DNA of 32,453 nt from Flavobacterium sp. (GTDB lineage: Bacteria > Bacteroidota > Bacteroidia > Flavobacteriales > Flavobacteriaceae), in assembly GCF_029945805.1 (NCBI RefSeq), contig NZ_JAQSDH010000015.1, forward strand, positions 1 through 32,453. Reading direction: 5' to 3'. How positions within the stretch are numbered: the first letter of the stretch is position 1; every line of letters begins with the position of its first letter. The translations under genes and the position numbers were made by a program. The notes under the pieces were generated by a model. That model had not been told where the DNA came from, searched no databases, and was given only the letters and a program-made list of their open reading frames with translations. This document shows positions 25,696 to 32,453 of this stretch, one piece after another.

Positions 25696-26640
25696 ATGAA
25701 TCGAATTACCCAACTTTTCAATATTAAATATCCAATAGTTCAAGGAGGAATGATTTGGAATAGCGGTTATAAATTAGCAAGTGCCGTCAGTAATGCCGGA
25801 GGTTTGGGATTAATCGGTGCGGGTTCAATGTATCCCGATGTTTTGCGAGAGCATATTCAGAAATGTAAAAAAGCAACAGATAAACCTTTTGGGGTAAATG
25901 TGCCCATGTTGTATCCTAATATTGAGGAAATCATCCAAATTATAATTGAAGAAGGCGTAAAAGTTGTTTTCACTTCTGCAGGAAATCCAAAAACATGGAC
26001 ATCGCATCTTAAAGACAACGGGATTACTGTGGTTCACGTGGTGAGCAGTTCAAAATTTGCGCTAAAGGCCCAAGAAGCTGGAGTTGATGCAGTGGTTGCA
26101 GAAGGATTTGAAGCGGGTGGTCACAATGGAAGAGAAGAAACGACTACCTTTACTTTGATTCCAATGGTAAAAGAAAACATCAGTGTTCCGCTTATTGCTG
26201 CTGGTGGAATTGCCACCGGTAAAGGTATGCTTGCAGCTATGATATTGGGAGCAGATGGTGTTCAGATGGGGTCTCGTTTTGCAGCTTCTTTTGAAAGTTC
26301 GGCTCACGAGAATTTTAAGAAAACCATTGTTGATGTAAAGGAAGGTGATACCCAATTGACATTAAAGGAATTAGCTCCCGTTCGTTTGATCAAAAATAAA
26401 TTTTTTAATGATGTTCAGGAATTATACTCTAAATGTCCAACAAATGAAGATCTGCAAAACTTATTAGGGAAACGAAGAGCAAAAAGAGGAATGTTTGAAG
26501 GAGATTTACTAGAAGGTGAATTAGAAATTGGACAAATTGCAGGGTTAATCCATGAAATTAAAACAGTAAAAGATATCGTTGATGTGGTTATTTCCGAATT
26601 CGAATACACGGTAAAAAATATTCCCAATATGCAATTTTAA
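25696..26640 (+). CDS. Nitronate monooxygenase / FabK-like flavoprotein
   Basis: This 314-residue FMN-dependent TIM-barrel protein has the class I nitronate monooxygenase signatures. They are PIVQGGMIWNSGYKLASAVS, NAGGLGLIGAGS, the His-containing loop AEGFEAGGHNGREETTTF, the phosphate-binding PLIAAGGIATGKGMLAAMIL and GADGVQMGSRFAAS. The family includes true nitronate-detoxifying enzymes, FabK enoyl-ACP reductases and related reductases. The AGGHNGRE histidine favours the nitronate group, but the substrate cannot be settled from sequence. It is 21 bases after the protease gene and probably shares its transcript, although no functional link is evident. Confidence 0.9.
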   Translation: MNRITQLFNIKYPIVQGGMIWNSGYKLASAVSNAGGLGLIGAGSMYPDVLREHIQKCKKATDKPFGVNVPMLYPNIEEIIQIIIEEGVKVVFTSAGNPKTWTSHLKDNGITVVHVVSSSKFALKAQEAGVDAVVAEGFEAGGHNGREETTTFTLIPMVKENISVPLIAAGGIATGKGMLAAMILGADGVQMGSRFAASFESSAHENFKKTIVDVKEGDTQLTLKELAPVRLIKNKFFNDVQELYSKCPTNEDLQNLLGKRRAKRGMFEGDLLEGELEIGQIAGLIHEIKTVKDIVDVVISEFEYTVKNIPNMQF

Positions 26641-27013
26641 AGATATTCAGATTTAATAAAAAGTTGTTAATAGGTTTATAATACGTTATAAACTTGTTAA
26701 CATTTTTTTTATTTTCAAGTATAAAAAAATCTAATAACAATTTTGAAAAATAGCAAAAAAGAACTTTAAAACACTATATGTCAATTACATAGAACACGTG
26801 TAACTAGTTAACAAACTGTTAATAATGTTGATTAATTTGTTTATAACATTTTAATAAGTCAAACACTGTAATTGTTATTATGAGTAATATAGTAGAAGCT
26901 TTTTTTTGCTTGAAAGGATACCGTCTTATCTGGTTGTTAAATTTTTTTTAGCATAATAATAAGGTTATGATTTTGTATCAATCGGCATCGAATGGTTTAA
27001 AATTGACTTGCTT
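26641..27013. other. AT-rich gene-free interval before the giant repeat gene
   Basis: No credible gene is seen in these 373 bases. They contain a palindrome at 26674-26693, several T runs, and repeated GTTAA(C/T) motifs between 26697 and 26830. I found no exact TAnnTTTG box in front of the start at 27014; near matches (seven of eight) include TTAATTTG near 26834. The long upstream region suggests regulated expression of the giant gene. Confidence 0.55.
26674..26693. repeat. AT-rich hairpin after the nitronate monooxygenase gene
   Basis: GTTTATAA-TACG-TTATAAAC is a perfect eight-base-pair hairpin 33 bases after the stop at 26640. A run of T begins about ten bases further on, so it may act as a weak terminator or as a binding site upstream of the giant gene. 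Confidence 0.45.
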
Positions 27014-30000
27014 ATGAGAATCATTACTCCAGTTAAAAATTATTTCATTTATTTCGTTGTATTAGTATCTCTTTTGGGATTTAATAGCGCTGTATATTCT
27101 CAATGCCCTACTGTTACAAATCTGAATCAGTCTTTTTGTAATATTCAATCACCTACAATTTCGAGTTTAGCAGCTTCAAGCAATGGAGGAGGTGTAAGTT
27201 GGTTTGCAAACGCAACCGGTGGAACTGCTTTGTTAGCAACTACAGGTTTAGTAAACGGTGAAGATTATTTCGCCGATGATGCTACTGGAGCTTGTGGAAC
27301 AAGACAACGCGTTATTGTTACGGTCTACTCTGCACCAACAGGAGCCAATTTTCAAGGGGTTTGCGTTACGAGTTTAAATCAAGCAACACCTTCCAATCCG
27401 CAATTCGTAATATCGGGCAATAATTTGAGGTGGTATACAACTTCGTCGGGAGGAACTCCAATCTCAAATGCTACCATTTTAACGGACAATACCATTTATT
27501 ACATCAGTCAGACTAATCCTGATACCGGATGTGAGACTTCAAGATTACAATTGTTTGTTAATGTTGGATTAGTTCCAATTCCCACAGGTTCTGCAGTTCA
27601 GGAATTTTGTAATGTTACTGGTAATCCACCAACAGTTGCAGATTTACTGGCTACTGGAAATAACAACTGGTATTTAACTTCTACTTTCGGAGTGCCGTTA
27701 GACTTAAGTACTCCTTTAGTTAATGGACAATTTTACTATGCTACCTCACTAGATCCGCCATGCGAAAGTAGTGACAGGTTAGAAGTTTTGGTTACTATTT
27801 ATGAACCTAACGATGCAGGAAATGATGGAAGTAGAAGTTTGTGTGTCAATCAAATCCCTACAACTTTACCTTTTAATTTATTCAATTTAGTAGGAGGAAC
27901 ACCGGATGCTACTGGCGTTTGGTCGGGTCCAATCGCAACGACAAATGGTTCGCAAGGAACGCTAAATCCATCTGCACTAACTTTGGCAGGAAGTCCTTAT
28001 GTTTTTACTTATACAGTTTCTTCTGCATTATGTGCTACAGATGCTTCAATAGTAACAATAATTATAAATCCGACACCAACAGTAACAGTTACCAGTCCGC
28101 CTGTTTGTCAGGGAACATTAGCTACTGTAACAGCAACAGTGAGTCCAGCCGGAACTTACAATTATGTATGGACGGTTCCTGCGGGTGCAACAAATCCGGG
28201 GAATGTAGCAACATTCACGACTACAATAGCAGGTGTTTATAGTGTAATTGCTATTAGTATTAGTACAACTTGTCCTAGTCAGCCTGCACAAACGACCGTT
28301 ATTGTTAATCCGAGACCAACGGTAACGATTACTAGTCCTCCGGTTTGTCAAGGCTCGTTAGCAACAGTTACGGCTACCGCAACTCCAGCAGGGACCTATA
28401 ATTATGTTTGGACAGTTCCATCTGGCGCTGCAAATCCAGGCAATGTTGCATCATTCACAACAACTACGGCTGGAGTGTATAGTGTTGTAATTACAAACCC
28501 AACAACAACGTGTTCGAGCCTTCCGGTACAAACTACAGTTGTTATCAATCCAATCCCAACGGTAACGGTAACAAGTCCACCGGTGTGTCAAGGTACTCCA
28601 GCAACTGTTACGGCTACGGCAACTCCGAGTGCATCTTATAGTTATGTTTGGACAGTTCCATCAGGGGCATCTAATCCAGGAAACGTGGGATCATTCCTCA
28701 CGAATACTCCGGGTATATATAGCGTGATTGCAACCAATACAACTACGACTTGTCCAAGTCTTCCAGCACAAACCAATGTAGTCATAAATCCTAGACCAAC
28801 AGTGACGGTAACTAGCCTAGCAGTTTGTCAAGGTATACCTGCACCGGTTATAGCCACAGCGACACCAATTGGAATATATACTTATACATGGACCGTTCCA
28901 GCGGGAGCAACCAATCCTGGAAATGTAGCTGCATTTGTTACTACAACGCCGGGAGTTTATAGTGTAATTATCACAAATCCTGTTACTACATGTCCAAGTC
29001 TTCCAGCTCAGACAACGGTAGTTATTAATCCAAGACCGGTAGTAACGGTTACTAGTCCGCCGGTTTGTCAAGGTACTCCCGCAACAGTAACGGCTACTGC
29101 AACTCCAGCAGGGACCTATACTTATATTTGGACTGTACCAGCGGGTGCAACTAATCCTGGTAATGTAGCCACATTCACAACAACTGTTCCCGGAGTTTAT
29201 AGTGTAATTGCAATTAATACAATTACAACCTGCCCAAGTCTTCCAGCTCAGACAACGGTAGTTATTAATCCAATCCCGACGGTAACGGTTACTAGTCCGC
29301 CGGTTTGTCAAGGCACTCCAGCAACAGTAACAGCTACTGCAACTCCAGCAGGGACCTATACTTATATTTGGACTGTACCAGCGGGTGCAACTAATCCTGG
29401 TAATGTAGCCACATTCACAACAACTGTTCCCGGAGTTTATAGTGTAGTTGCAATTAATACAATTACAACCTGCCCAAGTCTTCCGGCTCAGACAACAGTA
29501 GTGATTAATCCAAGACCGGTAGTAACGGTTACTAGTCCGCCGGTTTGTCAAGGTACTCCCGCAACAGTAACGGCTACTGCAACTCCAGCAGGGACCTATA
29601 CTTATATTTGGACTGTACCAGCGGGTGCAACTAATCCTGGTAATGTAGCCACATTCACAACAACTGTTCCCGGAGTTTATAGTGTAGTTGCAACCAATAC
29701 AACTTCAACCTGCCCAAGTCTTCCGGCTCAGACAACAGTAGTGATTAATCCGACACCAACAGTAATCATAACAAGCCCAACGGTTTGTGAGGGGACACCG
29801 TCGACTGTTACAGCAACCGCAACTCCATCAGGGACCTATACTTATATTTGGACTGTACCAGCAGGAGCGACTAATCCGGGTAATGTAGCCACATTCACAA
29901 CAACTATTGCTGGAGTTTACAGCGTAATTGCAACTAATGCAGCTTCTACATGTCCAAGTCAACCGGCTCAAACTACAGTCGTTATTAACCCAAAACCAAC

Positions 30001-32453
30001 CGTAACGGTTACTAGTTCACCGGTATGTCAAGGTATTCTTGCCACAGTTACGGCAACACCATTGCCAGCAGGAATATATACCTATGTTTGGACCGTTCCA
30101 GCCGGAGCAACCAATCCGGGGAATGTTGCCACATTTACCACAGCTACAGTTGGAATTTATAGTGTAATTGTTACTAATCCAACAACTACCTGTCCAAGTT
30201 TACCAGCACAAACAACAGTAGTTATTAGTCCAAGTCCAACACTAACGGTGACTAGTCCACCAGTTTGTCAAGGAACACCGGCGACAGTTACAGTTACACC
30301 AAATCCAGCAGGAACCTATACTTATGGTTGGACATTTCCAGCAGGAGCATCCAACCCAGGCAATACCGCCACATTTACAACTACAATTCCCGGAGTTTAT
30401 AGCGTAATTGCAACTAATACTACTACAACCTGTCCAAGTTTACCTGCACAAACAACTGTAGTTATTAATCCCGCGCCAGATGCTGGAACAAACGGGACTA
30501 AAACATTTTGCTCTAATACTGCTCCAGAAGATTTACTACTTTCCCTTGGTGGAACACCTCAAGCAGGCGGAATATGGACACCAACATTAGCAAATGGCGA
30601 CGGAGTTTTTGATCCTGTTGTAGACGCTTCGGGAACCTATACATATACCATTGTTGGAATAGCGCCTTGTGTGGATGCTACCGCTACCGTTACCGTAAAT
30701 GTAATTGAAGAACCACAGGCAGGAAATGACGGCGAATTAATTGTTTGTTCTGATAGTCCATCTGAAGATTTGTTTTTGATATTAGGTCCGGGTACGCAAA
30801 CTGGAGGAACTTGGTCGCCAGCTATGGCAAGTGGCACTGGAGTATTCAATCCAGCAGTTGATCCTCAAGGTGATTATACGTATACTGTAACTGGAACACC
30901 ACCGTGTGCAAGTGATACTGCAGTGGTTTCAGTCACGGTGAATTTAGCTCCAGATGCTGGAACAAACGGGACTAAAACATTTTGCTCTAATACTGCTCCA
31001 GAAGATTTACTACTTTCCCTTGGTGGAACACCTCAAGCAGGCGGAATATGGACACCAACATTAGCAAATGGCGACGGAGTTTTTGATCCTGTTGTAGACG
31101 CTTCGGGAACCTATACATATACCATTGTTGGAATAGCGCCTTGTGTGGATGCTACCGCTACCGTTACCGTAAATGTTATTGAAGAACCACAAGCGGGAAA
31201 TGACGGCGAATTAATTGTTTGTGCTAACAGTCCGTCTGAAGATTTGTTTTTGATATTAGGTCTGGGTACGCAAACCGGTGGAACTTGGTCGCCAGGAATG
31301 GCAAGTGGAACAGGTGTATTTAATCCAGCGGTCGATCCTCAAGGTGATTATACGTATACAATAACTGGAACACCTCCATGTGCTAGTGATATCGCAGTAG
31401 TTACAGTAACGGTGAATCCGTTACCAGATGCAGGAACGGATGGAAGTTTGGCCATCTGTTCTAATCAAAATCCAGTTGATTTATTTGCTTCACTACAAGG
31501 AACACCACAAACCGGAGGAACTTGGTCGCCAACTCTAGCTAGTGGAACTGGAGTATTTAATCCAGCAGTGGATCCTCAAGGAGATTATACGTACACCATA
31601 ACTGGAACAGCGCCATGTGCTAATGATACAGCAGTAGTTACAGTAACGGTAAATTTAGCTCCAGATGCTGGAACAACCGGGACTAAAACATTTTGTTCTA
31701 ATGCTGCTCCAGAAGATTTACTACTTTCCCTTGCTGGAACACCTCAAGTAGGCGGAATATGGACACCAACATTATCTAATGGAGATGGCGTTTTTGATCC
31801 TGTTGTAGACGCTTCGGGCACCTATACTTATACCATTGTTGGAATAGCGCCTTGTGTGGATGCTACCGCTACCGTTACCGTAAATGTAATTGAAGAACCA
31901 CAAGCAGGAAATGATGGCGAACTTATTGTTTGTGCTGACAGTCCCTCTGAAGATTTGTTTTTGATATTAGGTCTGGGTACGCAAACCGGTGGAACGTGGT
32001 CGCCTGCCTTGGCAAGTGGAACTGGAGTTTTTGATCCGGCACTAGATGCTGCTGGAGAGTATACGTATACCATAGCTGGAACATCGCCTTGTGCTAGTGA
32101 CTCTGCAGTCGTAACAGTTTTAGTGAATCCAATTCCAAATGCAGGGACAAATGGAAGTTTAGCTATTTGTTCCAATCAAAATCCAGTTGATTTATTTGAT
32201 TCATTACAAGGAACCCCTCAAGCAGGAGGAATCTGGACGCCAACTTTAGCAAGTGGAACTGGAGTTTTTGATCCTGTTGTTGATGTTGCAGGAACCTATA
32301 CTTATACCGTTTCAGGAATCGCACCTTGTACCGATGCCACCGCTTCAGCTACTGTAGTTGTTACAGATGAACCACAGGCAGGAAATGACGGCGAATTAAT
32401 TGTTTGTGCTGACAGTCCCTCTGAAGATTTGTTTTTGATATTAGGTCTGGGTA
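27014..32453 (+). CDS. Giant secreted PKD/Ig-like repeat protein, N-terminal 1813 codons (partial)
   Basis: The frame from ATG 27014 stays open to the window edge and continues beyond it. Residues 1-30 (YFIYFVVLVSLLGFNSAVYS) are a signal peptide. Three Ig-like domains follow (about 31-105, 106-190, 191-266), then a fourth domain at 267-354 starting DAGNDGSRSLC. Residues 355-1154 are ten PKD-like units of exactly 80 residues (PTVTVTSPPVCQG ... TYNYVWTVPAGATNPGNVAT ... TTCPSLPAQTTVVINP). From 1155 a second family of 78-80-residue units alternates between PDAGTNGTKTFC... and QAGNDGELIVC... forms. Every unit has two cysteines, consistent with an in-domain disulfide. Such proteins in gliding flavobacteria are T9SS-exported surface adhesins, SprB being the best known; the C-terminal sorting domain would lie outside the window. 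Function here is inferred. Confidence 0.93.
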   Translation, partial: MRIITPVKNYFIYFVVLVSLLGFNSAVYSQCPTVTNLNQSFCNIQSPTISSLAASSNGGGVSWFANATGGTALLATTGLVNGEDYFADDATGACGTRQRVIVTVYSAPTGANFQGVCVTSLNQATPSNPQFVISGNNLRWYTTSSGGTPISNATILTDNTIYYISQTNPDTGCETSRLQLFVNVGLVPIPTGSAVQEFCNVTGNPPTVADLLATGNNNWYLTSTFGVPLDLSTPLVNGQFYYATSLDPPCESSDRLEVLVTIYEPNDAGNDGSRSLCVNQIPTTLPFNLFNLVGGTPDATGVWSGPIATTNGSQGTLNPSALTLAGSPYVFTYTVSSALCATDASIVTIIINPTPTVTVTSPPVCQGTLATVTATVSPAGTYNYVWTVPAGATNPGNVATFTTTIAGVYSVIAISISTTCPSQPAQTTVIVNPRPTVTITSPPVCQGSLATVTATATPAGTYNYVWTVPSGAANPGNVASFTTTTAGVYSVVITNPTTTCSSLPVQTTVVINPIPTVTVTSPPVCQGTPATVTATATPSASYSYVWTVPSGASNPGNVGSFLTNTPGIYSVIATNTTTTCPSLPAQTNVVINPRPTVTVTSLAVCQGIPAPVIATATPIGIYTYTWTVPAGATNPGNVAAFVTTTPGVYSVIITNPVTTCPSLPAQTTVVINPRPVVTVTSPPVCQGTPATVTATATPAGTYTYIWTVPAGATNPGNVATFTTTVPGVYSVIAINTITTCPSLPAQTTVVINPIPTVTVTSPPVCQGTPATVTATATPAGTYTYIWTVPAGATNPGNVATFTTTVPGVYSVVAINTITTCPSLPAQTTVVINPRPVVTVTSPPVCQGTPATVTATATPAGTYTYIWTVPAGATNPGNVATFTTTVPGVYSVVATNTTSTCPSLPAQTTVVINPTPTVIITSPTVCEGTPSTVTATATPSGTYTYIWTVPAGATNPGNVATFTTTIAGVYSVIATNAASTCPSQPAQTTVVINPKPTVTVTSSPVCQGILATVTATPLPAGIYTYVWTVPAGATNPGNVATFTTATVGIYSVIVTNPTTTCPSLPAQTTVVISPSPTLTVTSPPVCQGTPATVTVTPNPAGTYTYGWTFPAGASNPGNTATFTTTIPGVYSVIATNTTTTCPSLPAQTTVVINPAPDAGTNGTKTFCSNTAPEDLLLSLGGTPQAGGIWTPTLANGDGVFDPVVDASGTYTYTIVGIAPCVDATATVTVNVIEEPQAGNDGELIVCSDSPSEDLFLILGPGTQTGGTWSPAMASGTGVFNPAVDPQGDYTYTVTGTPPCASDTAVVSVTVNLAPDAGTNGTKTFCSNTAPEDLLLSLGGTPQAGGIWTPTLANGDGVFDPVVDASGTYTYTIVGIAPCVDATATVTVNVIEEPQAGNDGELIVCANSPSEDLFLILGLGTQTGGTWSPGMASGTGVFNPAVDPQGDYTYTITGTPPCASDIAVVTVTVNPLPDAGTDGSLAICSNQNPVDLFASLQGTPQTGGTWSPTLASGTGVFNPAVDPQGDYTYTITGTAPCANDTAVVTVTVNLAPDAGTTGTKTFCSNAAPEDLLLSLAGTPQVGGIWTPTLSNGDGVFDPVVDASGTYTYTIVGIAPCVDATATVTVNVIEEPQAGNDGELIVCADSPSEDLFLILGLGTQTGGTWSPALASGTGVFDPALDAAGEYTYTIAGTSPCASDSAVVTVLVNPIPNAGTNGSLAICSNQNPVDLFDSLQGTPQAGGIWTPTLASGTGVFDPVVDVAGTYTYTVSGIAPCTDATASATVVVTDEPQAGNDGELIVCADSPSEDLFLILGLG
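28076..30475. repeat. Ten tandem 240-bp PKD-like units
   Basis: Units start at 28076, 28316, 28556, 28796, 29036, 29276, 29516, 29756, 29996 and 30236, every one exactly 240 bases with no insertion or deletion. Units 5, 6 and 7 (29036-29755) differ from each other at only a few positions, while outer units have diverged mainly at silent or conservative sites. Confidence 0.92.
30476..32453. repeat. Alternating 234-240-bp units of a second repeat family
   Basis: Unit starts: 30476 (PDAG), 30716 (QAGN), 30950 (PDAG), 31190 (QAGN), 31424 (PDAG, variant SLAICSNQ), 31661 (PDAG), 31901 (QAGN), 32135 (PNAG, SLAICSNQ variant) and 32375 (QAGN, cut by the window end). PDAG-type units are 79-80 codons and QAGN-type are 78. 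The pair 30476-30949 is repeated as 30950-31423 and again, more diverged, as 31661-32134, showing a 474-bp higher-order period. Confidence 0.9.

Noticed and set aside
28817..29551. Long minus-strand open frame rich in Cys, Ser, Asn and Tyr inside the giant gene
   Set aside because: It is a shadow of the 240-bp repeats: absence of stops in one unit is copied to all units. Its composition is unlike a real protein, and the plus frame is open over the whole region. The same applies to the minus-strand frames at 28118-28351, 30637-30849 and 31828-32175.

Overview
The window is about 32.5 kb of AT-rich chromosome from a member of the Bacteroidetes, most likely a Flavobacterium or close relative. 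The evidence is: the gene order rpsM-rpsK-rpsD-rpoA-rplQ followed by carA and eno; promoter -7 boxes of the form TAnnTTTG; an RplQ with a long Glu/Pro/Ala tail; a subtilase ending in a type IX secretion (T9SS) sorting domain; and a giant secreted repeat protein of the kind found in gliding flavobacteria. No tRNA, rRNA, CRISPR array, insertion sequence or phage gene was seen.

Layout. (1) 1-2931: end of the large ribosomal protein operon (tail of rpsM, rpsK, rpsD, rpoA, rplQ), with a structured leader before rpsD and a terminator after rplQ. (2) 2932-3220: gene-free, with two interspersed palindromic elements. (3) 3221-7023: carA, a convergent gene for a secreted helical protein of unknown function, and eno. 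The carA terminator is partly encoded by the last carA codons. (4) 7025-10800: an accessory or decaying segment. It holds the stop-riddled C-terminus of what looks like an M1-aminopeptidase/ABC-permease fusion protein, an intact GAF/PAS histidine kinase and CheY-like regulator pair, and a frameshifted remnant of a second histidine kinase. (5) 10814-19845: guaA, a LysM/periplasmic-binding protein overlapping an OsmC protein, a DUF3820 protein, pyrG-yidC and proC. (6) 19897-21687: two fasciclin-domain lipoproteins on the minus strand, with four copies of a 13-bp motif upstream of the first. (7) 21858-26640: a MORN/YwqK-repeat secreted protein, mnmA, a T9SS-exported subtilase and a nitronate monooxygenase-like flavoprotein. 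(8) 27014 to the window end: the first 1813 codons of a giant secreted repeat protein that continues past the edge. It has a signal peptide, four non-identical Ig/PKD-like domains, ten tandem PKD-like units of exactly 80 codons, and at least nine alternating 78-80-codon units of a second type.

Most genes are housekeeping: translation and transcription, pyrimidine and purine synthesis (carA, pyrG, guaA all use glutamine amidotransferase chemistry), glycolysis, proline synthesis, tRNA thiolation and membrane protein insertion. The parts most worth a second look are the giant repeat protein, the motif array before the fasciclin gene, the two pseudogenes around the two-component pair, the possible S4 autoregulatory leader, and the -7 box almost touching the guaA start codon.
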